Source: Ectobius pallidus
Taxonomy: Eukaryota; Arthropoda; Insecta; Blattodea; Ectobiidae
Assembly (NCBI GenBank): GCA_964059195.1
Contig: CAXKWD010000006.1
Coordinates: forward strand, 7,556,530-7,620,529
Reading direction: 5' to 3'
Length of the DNA: 64,000 bases
The notes beneath the pieces are model-generated. The model saw only the letters and a program-made list of their open reading frames with translations. It was not told the origin of the DNA and searched no databases. The position numbers and the translations under genes are program-made. Of this stretch, positions 31,190-43,300 are shown one piece after another (positions within the stretch are counted from its first letter, which is position 1; each line of letters begins with the position of its first letter).

Positions 31190-31420
31190 CTCGCAATACC
31201 TAAACATCATACATATCTTTACTCATCATCCTTTACTACTTCAGTCATCCGAATGTGGAACTCTTTGCCACCTCACATCAAGGATTGCCGGTCAGATCGC
31301 AGTTAACAGCACATATACATAGTACTTAATAGTGTACCTTTTTCATGTCCTATCTTCACTAAGTTTAAATATCATTTAATGCTATTGTGTAATTTAATTG
31401 TAATTGTACCACTTAATTTC
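31190..31420 (+). pseudogene. LINE reverse-transcriptase C-terminal tail
   Basis: Decodes as SVIRMWNSLPPHIKDCRSD, then after a stop PIFTKFKYHL: the standard WNSLPP-I block at the end of Jockey/CR1-type RT ORFs. Heavily truncated. Confidence 0.65.
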
Positions 31421-31719
31421 TTTCATATCATTTAGTGTGTCATTTAATGTATCTTAAATCATAAAAGTGAATTTTACCAAATTGAATCTTTGTCGCTCGT
31501 CTCAAAATTTTGGTAGCCAACGCAACCGAACATTTTTCATGCCCTAGCTGAGAGTTCTGATGAGAAGAAAGTCTCTCTGTGGACACAGTATGGGCAATAA
31601 ATAGTTCTTAGGAGATATAAAGTCCAGTCCTAAACTGCAGAGTACATATCTACGACGAAAAACGAGCACTTTTAATATTCTCAAAATAATCAGAGCCTCT
31701 AGAAATAACTTTGTAGTAC

Positions 31720-31763
31720 CTGGGAGAAGTCACCTGGCTGTGAGGAGGTTGAAACGTTCGGTC
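31720..31763 (+). ncRNA. Degenerate hammerhead-ribozyme-like motif of a Penelope end
   Basis: CTGGGAGAAG...GTTGAAACGTTCGGTC. The GAAAC..GTC part could form the small stem III with a GTC cleavage site (A-U and C-G pairs around GTTCG). The first core box is degraded from CTGANGA. It shares GTTGAAACGT with the motifs at 33159 and 33853. Confidence 0.35.
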
Positions 31764-31789
31764 ATATTACTTTGTAACACCCGCCATCA

Positions 31790-32115
31790 CCGTGTGCGCT
31801 CCTCAATATCTACAGCCCTTCGAAAAGCAAAGTGGGAATATTGTCTGAGGATGGCAGTCACCACAGAGCTGATATAATAGCCATTAACAGGAAAGATGGA
31901 AAAGGCATTATTTTGAATCCAACAGTTCAAACGGAACAACACCTCTAACAGGCTAAAGAAGTTAGCTATGAAAAGGAAGCCATTTACAGACCATGCATCC
32001 CTCACCTTAGTGAGAGTTATAATATTCCTGAAAAAGCATGGGAGGTGAAGGGTCTTCTTTCCGGAGCTCTTGGAAGCCGTTTTAATTATTTGAAATGTGT
32101 GGGCCTCTTGTGGAG
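31790..32115 (+). pseudogene. Fragment of a restriction-like-endonuclease LINE (R2/NeSL-like) C-terminus
   Basis: Decodes in one frame with a stop as HRRADIIAINRKDGKGIILN, then EVSYEKEAIYRPCIPHL and WEVKGLLSGALGSRF. The R-AD-I-AI...G-ILNPT pattern resembles the PD-(D/E)xK endonuclease end of insect REL-type non-LTR elements. Assignment by motif memory only. Confidence 0.45.
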
Positions 32116-33134
32116 TGATATAGAGGATATCTCTATATGCATTTTGAAGGACTCTCTATAGGCATTCTACATAGTCATTTGCATTGTCAGTATTGATTTT
32201 TCTTGTTCTATTGTTATGTTTGAAACCTTTGTTTTCTTAGGTTAGATACAACTAATTTTTAAAAAAATCATGTCTAAATAATGTTAAGAATTTATCTTGT
32301 TTTGTATTCTGGATCTTTATGGTCACCTGAAGTGTCAGGCAGAAGTCACCTTTGTGAAATATATATAAAGATAACAAGTTCCTTGCAATTCAGTTGATGG
32401 CGCTAAATACTTTATGAAAGCCATCTCGTAACACTACCAGTGCTTCACCTTATTTTTCAAGTTCAAGTCATTGACGTCCCACAAATAAGTTTGCATCGCA
32501 TATAAATCCAGGTACAGTACAACTCCAAATATCCAGATCGCTCTGAGGCCGTATTTAAAAGGTTTTTGCAGCAGCAGGATCGATTATTTGCAAAACTTTT
32601 AACCGACAAAATTGACGGTTTGTCAGTAAAACAACTGATTCTGACGGATATGTTAAAGATGTGACACATTATGTAAGTACAGTACTGTACAATTTAGTTC
32701 TTTCTTAAAGAAACGACTGTTTTTCATGATTTATCCAATTATCCATCTAATCCCGATAATTGGAGTTCTACTGTATTTCGCAATGTTCACACTTCCTCAC
32801 ATCATTTTACAAAATGTGAACCAGCTAAACTCAGTTGGAACCAGCCAAAACTGACTACACTGTCACCAGTACATTTTGTGCACGTGTAAACAGATGCGAA
32901 ACTTGGTAACGGAACTTAATTCCATCATAAAAACTACTCTTACACATTTAATTTTTGCACCACCCTTGTATATGGCTCACGCTGTACAAAGGAAAATTGG
33001 GTGGGGCATGAGCAGGATCCACCTGTGCGGGTAACAAATGATAGCGAAGCAAAGTTGCTCAGTTCAGGTGACTCTGCGCCTAACAGAGAAATTTCAAGAC
33101 AATAAAAAGATGTTTTTTTAAATTATTTCAAAAC
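32116..33134. other. No gene recognised
   Basis: Noncoding. 32967-33005 (TATATGGCTCACGCTGTACA) is a diverged inverted copy of sequence in the UROS 3' flank at about 34205-34235. Confidence 0.4.
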
Positions 33135-33158
33135 CAGTGGATAAAAGTTAAAACACTA

Positions 33159-33189
33159 CGTTTCAACTCTACCCTTGAGTCTTACTCAG
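33159..33189 (-). ncRNA. Hammerhead-like motif, left end of Penelope fragment
   Basis: On the minus strand: CTGAGTAAGACTC, AAGGGTA loop, GAGTT, GAAACG. Stem II pairs (GACTC/GAGTT). The first core box reads CTGAGTA instead of CTGANGA. Confidence 0.35.
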
Positions 33190-33268
33190 GTGATAGCTCA
33201 TTGAGTTTCATCATGGTAACTCATTTGTCCACCATCGATAAAAACATCTTTTTATTGTATCTGACTCA

Positions 33269-33879
33269 GTGGAAATCAGAACTGATATGGACATTTTATT
33301 AAACATTTCAAGTAAACCACGTACAAACGTATGGGAAGAGAGGAAGACAAAATGGAAGCTCCAGGGGTTTATTCGATCTCCTGTGATGATTGTGAAGGAG
33401 TTTATATTGGCGAGACAGGCAGACGTATCAGGGCTAGACTCTGAGAACATGATAAAGACATAGTGTGCGATAGAGGTGTAACTGGATTGAGTCAACATAT
33501 GATCGATAACCAACACCATATTGGCGATGTAAAGGTAGTAAGAGTGGAAAGGGATAAGACAAAAAGAAATATGTGTGAAGCATGGTACATCGTGGGTAGA
33601 AAGGGTGTGTCCCTGAATAGATATGACAGAGATCTAGGGGAAGATTGGCTAGAGTTAATTCGAAGGATGAAAAGGACGCATCAGAAGGTTAAAACCCCTC
33701 CTCCACATAACAAATGCATGGAGGAAGTAGAGTATAACATACCTGAAACATGGAAGAAGGAATTTCATCGAAACATGATATTTAGGATCAATCATGACAT
33801 ATCGAGAGAGCAAGTCGAGTATTGTTTTTCGTCTGGCCCAGTTAACGACAGCCTGATGAAGACTAGTGGGAATAGTTGA
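33269..33879 (+). pseudogene. Penelope GIY-YIG endonuclease fragment
   Basis: 33364-33441 decodes as GVYSISCDDCEGVYIGETGR followed by RIRARL, the GIY-YIG core with the VYIGETGR motif. An in-frame TGA (33442-33444) follows, then the same frame continues to 33879 (SQHMIDNQHHIGDVKVVRVE; NMCEAWYIVGRKGVSLNRYD). A frame change precedes the GIY-YIG segment. The RT domain is absent. In intact elements this nuclease nicks the target for reverse transcription. Confidence 0.8.
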
Positions 33880-33883
33880 AACG
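33853..33883 (+). ncRNA. Hammerhead-like motif, right end of Penelope fragment
   Basis: CTGATGA core box, stem II (ACTA/TAGT around GTGGGAA, with one bulge), then GAAAC: the conserved core of a type-I hammerhead. Alignment with 31756-31763 suggests the cleavage triplet GTC has become GCC here, so self-cleavage is doubtful. Confidence 0.4.
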
Positions 33884-33969
33884 TCGCGCCATATTATTAA
33901 TTTATCCACTGTGTGTAATAATTTTAATTTTGGACAATAGATATTCAGTGGAAAGGTGGACTCTCTATT

Positions 33970-33979
33970 TTTATTTATT
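33970..33979 (-). promoter_or_regulatory. Candidate UROS polyadenylation signals
   Basis: Two overlapping AATAAA on the minus strand about 265 bp beyond the UROS stop. Plausible 3' end; not proven. Confidence 0.4.
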
Positions 33980-34239
33980 CAAGTATACCACGAGAGAGAA
34001 GAAATGTTTCTGAAGCCAGCTGTACAAAAACCATGATTGTAGAATGAGTGGTTGTCGAGTTATGAGGTTTTGATTGGTAAGTAACATTGTTCATCAATCA
34101 CGCACATCCCGGGAGTAGTCAAAGGAAATCTACGCTCTCTTTTTTTTCTTCTGACAAGTACGGCATGAGCAGACAAAGAGTCGGCGGGGATTGACGCACA
34201 TCATTTTCCTTCATATAGCGTGAGCCATATAACAAATGT

Positions 34240-34365
34240 TCACTTTGTGGTACATTTAATGATGGCATGTAGCAAGTGTTCTGGGGTTGGTTTTGACGCT
34301 ACAGCATTAATTTTCAACTTGCATTCTCTCAAAGTTTCTTCTGTTGCTGGTCCAATAGCAACATA
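34240..34365 (-). CDS. UROS: UROS exon 4 (terminal)
   Basis: Acceptor TTTGTTTCTTTCAG ends at 34366. The exon encodes YVAIGPATEETLRECKLKIN and then SKPTPEHLLHAI, 41 residues ending at TGA 34240-34242. The AIGP-T and SPTP-like motifs are the C-terminal signature of uroporphyrinogen-III synthase. Phase 0 entry matches exon 3. Confidence 0.93.
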   Translation of the reverse strand, partial: YVAIGPATEETLRECKLKINAVASKPTPEHLLHAIIKCTTK

Positions 34366-37300
34366 CTGAAAGAAACAAATATAGCACTCTTTGTGAAACA
34401 TGAAGACATTTCTGGTGATAACACCAGTGTATTACCGTGAGATTACATTAATTGGGTCATTCTCCAAAAAAGGGCAGATTTCAATGTTAATTTTTTTTAT
34501 TTTGGGCCATGTAATTTTTTTATGTAATATTTCTTTCTGCAGAGTACTACTGAGGTACTTGTCCTACTTACCGAGTGGTATTTTGCATTAAATTAACAAG
34601 GTTAGAAAATGGTGCATTCATGGAGGTGAGAAAATAGTAAGAAATAGTAATTATATAGAAGTTATGTGAGAATTAGAATTAATTTACTGTATTAAATGTT
34701 ATCATGAAAATGAACAATATTTATTACCATACAAATGGATTAACACACAACTTTTTACTTATTTTTATCTATGTTAAAATAGATTATCACCTTAAAATCA
34801 AAACTTTAAATCAAAACATGATATATTGTCATAAACTATTAGGCTATACCAGTATCTTCTTTACACAAAAATAAGAAGTGCAGACAGTTAAATATGTCAT
34901 CAATTACAACATTAATTACACCTCCATGGATAGGACTCAAGAGTATCAGTAATGGAGGTGAGATTTTTCTCTAATTTGTCAAACAGCTTGAGAACATTTG
35001 AGGTAAGAAAATCTCATTTTTAGAGTTTAACTCTGCATTCCTGACTATTATAATTAATAGCAAAAGTAAATATAAAAACATAAAACTTTACCATTGGGTG
35101 TAGGTTTCGGAGGTGAGAAAGTCCAATTACCAAATCTGAATTTAAGCCTTTCACACTAACAAAACAACACAGAAAAGCACACTGACAGCTTGGCTTTACA
35201 TAAATGATAAGAAAACTGCCAAAAGTTAGAGTCCAAGGAAGCTAGAAAAACTACAGTGCCATCTCTGTGGGAATAATTCCACTTTTATATTTTTTCACGG
35301 AGGTGAGGTCTCACTTGGGGACAGGCATGTTTAGTGCAAAAAATTGTCTATACAAAATTATGTATTTGCTTTTCAGTTATTAATGACTCATTTTTTGAGC
35401 TGTTTGTTCTTGTTATTACACTAAAATGGAATAAAAATTAAAGTCTGTTGAATTATGAAAGAATGAAAATGACAAGTCAGGCAGGGAGGTGAGATCTCAC
35501 ATACTGTGCTCTAAAACGCAGAAAATTGTAACTTTTATTTAAAAAGTGGACTATGGGATCAAATAGACCTTATTTCAACCTAATTTATCATAATAATTCA
35601 TAATCCCTAAATACTTATTTTACACTAGAAAATGAAATGCAACATGAATCTGCCCTTTTTTTGGAGGATGGCCCTTAAGTGAAAATGCAATTTAACACTG
35701 CTCTGGGAAAATCTCTTTCTTTAGACACCTAGTTTGTTAGGATTTGTTGGGCGTGAGAGTTGCAAAAGGGATCTCTACTTCAGAAATAATATTGTACAGA
35801 ATGTGTACAAATAAACAAAATATTATAAACACTTACCTGCAACTGGTCCAGGGCTACTCCTAACCTCTGAAGAACTGGATATGTGAAATTCACTCCTGAA
35901 GGACTGAAATACACCACTACTTCAGGAAACCCGTTGTGTTCTGTTATCAAGGCCTCTATGTTTCTCTCGAGATGCTGATGAATCTTGGTCCGATAAACTG
36001 TGAGGGGTTTCAGACTGACGCCTCCCTCTGATAGTCTTGTAGCCAGCACATCACGCTTCAAATTTCCACACGGGAATAGGAACGGCTTTTCATATTTATC
36101 TGTAACAGAAGCTAATATGTGAAACTTTAGCAATTTATAGAATAAATGCTATGCAAGTAGCTCAATACAACAACATCATTCCCTACTAAAGGAGCTGGCC
36201 AAAACTCATCTCTTCAGCATCATTTCCCAAATCATTTTAACATTTTCAGAATACTGTAGTTAATATATATACGTTAAAACTGCTTATTAAGTTTTCTTTT
36301 TATTAAATTGCCAGAATGGTACTTTATGAGTGGGATTCGGATGTTTATAACCTAAAAAAGTGGAGAATATGACTGCAAATACGACCTCAAAAATGACTAT
36401 GACCCAAAAATCCTCAATATGACCTCATAAAGAACTAAATGTTCCAATTTAAAACGTTTAAGGAGACTAAATTACTACATCACATTAATTCAATCAGATA
36501 ATCACTTTTTAACAATTTTATAGGTGAAATTCTAATCAGTTAATGTTTTATTTATTTATTTATTTATTTAACCTGGTGGAGTTACTCAGCCACTCAGCCA
36601 GGTACCACTGCAAATGTGAACTGAAAATATTTTTAAAACTTGTCTATTGGAAGTTGTTAACTACAAGGAGGAAGAGGTAATTGTGCTATTACTTGTTATT
36701 GTCCCTTCACATTTCAGTTACAGTTACTTGTTACATTTTATTTACCAGACTTCTTCCTTCGGATTTTGAAAACGAAACTTAAAATACATTTACCAACATG
36801 GTAAAATATACACTTTCAGCTACATTGCTGCTAACACACACTGCCCATCTACATGGCTGTCACTACCACTTCCAACATAACTCTGAATTTTTACCAACAT
36901 GCATATGCGGTTCAAATGAAGTTGACATTTTTCAAGAACACATTTTTTTAAATTATTGCCATCTTCTTAGTGCTTGTACGTTGAATTACAAACTTCTCAT
37001 TAAAAGCTATAAAAGAAAGAATAATTGTTATCATTAAAGGGCAAATATCTCAATTGTTTATGCTATTTTTTGAGTGCTGATGTAAGGAATTAGTTACTTT
37101 TAATTAGTTGAAGGGAAAGGAAATAGACATTAAATCCATGTCTGGGATATTAATACAAGTAAGAATCAGTTTGAAAAATTTTATGTCATAACCGGGATTT
37201 GAACACGGATCTTCGGCTTAACGCGCCTTGCCTTCTGAATCAGTTGAGGAATTTGATGACATACTGGCATGTTGTCATGGTAGCTCAATGGTAGAGCATC

Positions 37301-40300
37301 GGCGCGTTAAGCCGAAGATCCGTGTTCAAATCCCGGATATGACATAAAATTTTTCAAACTGATTCTTACTTGAATTAGTTACTTGTTTACTTTCTTTATA
37401 AAATAAATAAGAAAACTAAAAAACTACAATAACTGTGTCAAAATTATAATACATTTTTCGGTGATATATTAGTGTGCTTTATTATATTTTATTAAGACAG
37501 CTAAAATCGTTTAAAACCTAAAAAGGGCTATTCCACGAAAATAAAAAGCTAAAATACCTTTTTATAAAAGCTTAAAATCCAGGCCCTTATCATTAGCATT
37601 GTCCTTATCACACTTTTTGAAGTCGGGTTAATGTACACATTCATCTGCCTGGTTGACAGGGTGGCTAGTGTGCGAAATAATACCACAATTCAAACATTTT
37701 TGATTCACCTTAATAATACTAATCACTCACCCTGTAAAATGACATCAGCCAGGGCATTAGCATTTCCCGATTCACTTCCGTGACCATCGATACACAGACG
37801 AGTCTTCAGAAGTTTGGCTGTTCCTTCTCCAATCACAAACACAGGCAGATGCCTCCAGAAATTCAAGAGATTATCAATTCCTTGGATATGAGTCACTGCC
37901 TTTACGCCCCTTGGACTAGTAAATATGAGACCTGCAGAGCAAAAGATAAAATCTATTAAAACAATATTAGACCATAACAGTTGTTTAGATACAATTTCTT
38001 GTTCTCAAGCTATGTACACATTTCTGGAAATTATATTTTCAGATTCAGGTGTATTTTTTTTTGAAAGCTCAATATCAAATTTCAGGGTTGAACACACCAC
38101 TACCAAAAGTGTATACAGTTACCACGTTTACATGCGGGATTGAAATCTAGCTGAATCCGATCCCAACTCAATACATTCCCTGTTTACATGGCAAGTTCTA
38201 GGAGTGGATTGAGATTTGTTGGACTATTGGCTAACTTGGTTATGTATGGCTATTGTTGTGGCTAACCTGTTTAAACAATTGCAGTGTTTATTCCGTGATT
38301 AAAAAAAAAAATGTGTATTCTATCAATAATTTCTAGTCATCAGAAACAAATTATGACATGAAAGAGTAACAATAATATTAGGCCTAATACTGTAGTGTGA
38401 GTGAGTGCTTTTTATTAAATTGATGATCAGCTGACAGAACAAAATGACTAACACAATGCGAATGTATGCGCACACACCAGGATTGAGTTTGCAAGTGTTT
38501 ACATGGAATTGAAACCGACTTGAATCTGATCCATTCCTCCATTTGCAGAAGGGAAATATCACTCCAGAACACAAATTTTCCCGTATTTGAAGAATCATCC
38601 ATATAGTAAACTTACAACTAGGGTTCAGATATTTATGAAATGTCATATTTTTATCCTGACCTCCATTCTCGCCGAAAACACAAATTAAACACGAATTGCA
38701 CGCTTGTTATTGTAATAGAACCATTTTTATTTTGTATATAACGTCATATTTTGGTCATTTTCATGGTCTTGGTCATATTTTGGTCATATTTCGGGCATAT
38801 TTGTATTTTTAATGTCATATTTCACCTATAAATTTGATAAAAGAGCACAATGATGTGCAGTATCTGCACTAGATTGTTGACTTAATTCTTTTCCGAAAAA
38901 GAGGCACAAATATTTTGGTTTTACTGTAACTGAAATGTGAAGGGACAGTAACAAGTAATAGCACAATTGCCTCTTCCTCCTTGTTTTTAACAACTTCCAA
39001 TAGATGTGTTTTTAAAAAACTTTCAGTTCACATTTGCAGTGGTATTTGGAAACATTAACAGATTAGAAGTAAAACTGCAAATCACCTGTAAAATTATTAA
39101 AAAGTGATTATCTGATGGAATTAGTGTGATGTAGAAGGGTCCGGTGTCGAAGACCCAATCTTTATAGAGAAACAAAATTAAGGAAGGCACCGTATAGGAA
39201 AATAACAAATCTTTTCTTGAATAATTTAATCCCCGGATTAGCTTTTCAAAAGCCACAATTGTGAACTTACGTTAAAAAGATTGCCGAACTAAATAGCGCA
39301 GATAAACATTACAACACAAGGTTAAGAGGCTGGAGAGAAGCAATACACATGCAAATGATACCGGGAATGCGCACAATGTGCGTAGCATCAAAAGTTCACT
39401 CTTTTGTCTCTAACTTATATGGTAACAGAAACCTTTTATATTAGAGTCTTACAACTATAACTGTACCTACCATCTACCACCGTATATTAAAGTCTCATGG
39501 AAGTGTTATACGCAAAAAAAGAGGGACATCTGGATGGAATTATATAGCACAGATACAATGACAACAGCGGATTGGACTCTAGGGAAACACGAAATAATGC
39601 ATATAATGACTCCCTTTGTTGTCCATGGCTGCCACCACTAACCTAATTGTCTTTAACCTACAGTCATGACTAGCAAAAATAGTACCACTAGGATGAAACG
39701 GGCAAACAAACCTAACCTAACGAAACCTAATATAACAAATCTAATGTAACAAACCTAACCTAACCAAACCAAACCTAACTTAACATAACCTAAGATAACA
39801 AACCTAACAAACCTAACCCAACCTAACATAACAAACCTAACCCAACCTAACATAACAAACCTAACCCAACCTAACATAACAAACCTAACCCAACCTAACA
39901 TAACAAACCTAACCCAACCTAACATAACAAACCTAACCCAACACACCTAACTCAACCTAACATAACAAACCTAACCCAACCTAACATAACAAACCTAACC
40001 CAACCTAACATAACAAACCTAACCCAACCTAACATAACAAACCTAACCCAACCTAACATAACAAACCTAACCCAACCTAACATAACACACCTAACTCAAC
40101 CTAACAAACCTAACCTAATTCAATCGTCATGACTTCTGGTATGAATGAGCAGAAAAATAATCCGATATATTTATATTTTTAATTAACGAAATCTGTCAAA
40201 ACCATGCCTTAAAAAAAGAGTATAGAACGCAAGTCATGTCATTTTTCAATAAACCAGAATTTTCAATTGAATAATAATCTCTATTTCTTTTGCCGAAAAG

Positions 40301-43300
40301 AACGTCACAATTTGCTCGTAATTTTGAAAGTTCAATATGCCCGCCTTTACTGTACAGACCAGTCGCACGATACATGAGAATCGATTATCGAGAGGTAACA
40401 TTCAATCGCCATGACTGTCGGATGAATGCGCAGATAAAAATAATCCATTATATTAATATTTTTAATACATGAAATATACAATAAATCGCTTTAATCCGGG
40501 GCTGAAATAAAAGTATACAACGCAAGTCATAATATGTTGATAGTTATAACTTAATTCTGTTTGTAAATAAAAATCGGGTCTTCGACTCCCGTGCCATGTA
40601 GAATAATTTAGTGTCATAAAAGTTTTAAATTGGAACATTTATTTTTAGATAATACATTCTTTTATGAAGGGACATTTTAGATTTTTGGGTCTTATTTAGT
40701 CATTTTTAAGGTCATATTTACAGTCAAAGGACTGTCACTCATATATGAGTTGACACGTCTGAACTGATCCTGTAAACCTGACTTCTAGACCAGCCTGAAG
40801 AAGTTATTTATTTCCCCAAGCCTGAAAATATAGTTTCACATAAATGCCTTAGACTCAGGTGGGACACGAGTCCCCCACTACAACTTGCTAATGGGACCCA
40901 CCTGGATAGTAGGGGTTCTAGCGGCAGCATTTGAACTACTAGCGATGGTAGTATGGTGCAAGGGTCTTTTTATATTTTTTAATAATTGTGAAATGTTCTG
41001 TTGTCATATATACAGAGTTTTCTTTTAATTGTGAAATAGGCCTATGTTTGGTGCAACGGTATTTCTTTTATGTGAAATATTATTACCGGCACTGAGCAGC
41101 GGCCTGCAGGTGGCTGGGTTAGGGGAAGCGGCCTGGCAGGCGGTTATTGAGTGGAAGGGGGACGTGCACGCTAGGGTGGGCCGAAAAAATCATTATTTTT
41201 TTTCAAAGTTGTAATAGCGCAGAAAAGTTGCGATTTAGGAAGACAAATTAAAAAAAACAATATCAAAATCGGTTCACATCTTCCAGTCGCGCACAGGCCC
41301 TAAAGTTTTACAAAATATGGAAAAACTTCATTAATGCGATTATTTTTTTAATTTGTTATTCTAGTTGTTTTTGTAATGTAATAGTTTTAAACGTCTTCAA
41401 CTAGAGCCTAAAAACATTGTGTTTTAATTTGGATCAGCTGATATCTTTCTTTCGCAAATAAGCTCCAAAATCTGCCAAAATATTGAAAAAGTCACATATT
41501 TACGCATATTTTGGTATCTGATAAATAATTAATATTTAATTGTAATGGTTTTCCAAATGACCTGATAATGAGATACAACAAAAAACTGTTAAGTTCAGCC
41601 AAATTCTGGAAGCTCTGAAGATATTGTCAAGTCTCTAATTTCTTACCTGCCTGAGCGTGGTATTTCTCTTGACAATTTAATTGTCATCAGATGTGATGGT
41701 ACTGCTGTCAATACAGGTTGGAAAACCGGTTTGATTCGCAGAGTTGAACTATATTTAAGGAAACCTTTACATTGGGCAATTTGCCTCTTGCATTTCAATG
41801 AGCTGCCGTTCCGTCATATGTTCTTGCACCTAGATGGCAAGACAACAGGGCTTAGTACTTCTAAAGGGGCAATCGGTGAAAAGTTAGTTGACTGTGAAAA
41901 ACTGCCGGTGGTTAACTTCCAGAGTATTGATTGTCAGATCCCAGAAGTAGACAGAAACGTGCTTAGTAAAGATCAGCAATATCTATTTGATATTTCCGTT
42001 GCAATAAAATCAGGATCCTGTAAAGAAGATTTGGCTGTTTGAGATCCTGGGCACTTATCACATTCAAGGTGGTTGACAAAAGTAAATAGAACACTCAGAT
42101 TGTACATAAGTGAAGAAAGCCCCACACCTGAATTTCAAGAACTAGTTTTGTTTATATTGACAGCATACATGCCAATGTGGTTTACTATCAAAAGAAGTCA
42201 ACTCTTTACTTGTTTACCAAATAATACAATCTACCAGGTATTTGCCAAAATCTTGGCTCGATGTTGTCGACCCTGTGATCGAACGTAATGGTTTTTTTGC
42301 CCACCCTGAACACTTACTGTTAGCCATGACGCAAGTTGACAAGAAACACATAAGAGAGCTCGAACTTCGAAGAATTCTAAAGGCAAGACAGGTAGATGCA
42401 AGAAGGAAAACCATACGAAAATTCATGCCGCCAAAAATCAACTTCAATGCACAAGAATACTCGGGAATGATCAACTGGATCGACTGTGAGTTATCTTCTC
42501 CCCCATTGTTGGCAGAAATTAGTGACGAGGAGATTAAATCACACATCGGAAGTGACTCAATCCCTGACTGGAACATTACTTTCAAGAAATTCCAAGTTCA
42601 CACGCAGGCTGATGAACGCTGTGTAAAACTCGTCACGGAAGCCTCAAGAAAGGTCTGTGGAGCTGAATCTCGAGACGGATTTATAAGAACCACTCTGCTG
42701 TCCAGATCATCTATGCCTAACTTCACCAGCAAATCTGACTTCAAAGTCCCTTCGGCTACAAAATAGAACAGAGTGCTAATGGACAGATTCAACTACAGGG
42801 TGGCGCACGAAATGTCATACCATTTATTTTACACATAACACATATTAATTTTTATTATAGCTTTATATAAAATACATAGAATTGATCATTAGGACATGGA
42901 AATTTGTCTTTAATGCAGAGTGTGTTCAATATGACCGCCGTTTTGCCTCACAATCTCTTGCAAACGAACCCTTACATTCGTCACCACTTTTCGACACAAG
43001 TCATCAGATAACGCATGGCACAACTCCATTACATGCGCTCTGAGCTGATTCCCAACTCTGCAGAAGTCCTTTAGACGGACTTCGAGTCAAAGCAACGAAA
43101 TCCGCTTCAATATTTTCAGGTGTACGAACACTAGCCCGTCGCGACCGCTTTTTTTTCCAACACAAACTGCTCGGTTAGTCTGTAAATTATCTGTTTGATA
43201 GGAGCCCATCTTGTATTAAAGAGAGCACGAAAACGTCTCTGAGTCAAAAATACACTCTTCGTTTCGGCGAAAAACAGAACAACTTTCACCTTTTATTCAC

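Larger units (their letters stand above)
33135..33911 (+). mobile_element. Short Penelope-like element with opposed hammerhead-like ends
   Basis: Bounded by related ends in opposite orientation. The left end read on the minus strand and the right end read on the plus strand both contain CTGA..AAGACT, then GTTGAAACG, and finish TTTATCCACTG. The body contains only the GIY-YIG endonuclease part. Penelope-like elements are known to carry terminal repeats with hammerhead motifs in direct or inverted arrangement. Confidence 0.65.

Noticed and set aside
37276..37347. Functional tRNA gene
   Set aside because: Anticodon loop lacks U33, B box is altered, and half of it is repeated inverted next to it; more likely a relic.
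39755..39946. Repeat peptide with an 8-residue period on the minus strand
   Set aside because: Result of a 24-bp minisatellite; the period divides by three so no stop appears. No start context or codon signal.
40795..40845. Fourth hammerhead-like motif (CTGAAGAAG..CTGAAAA)
   Set aside because: Only the first box fits; no stem II pairing and no GAAAC with cleavage triplet.
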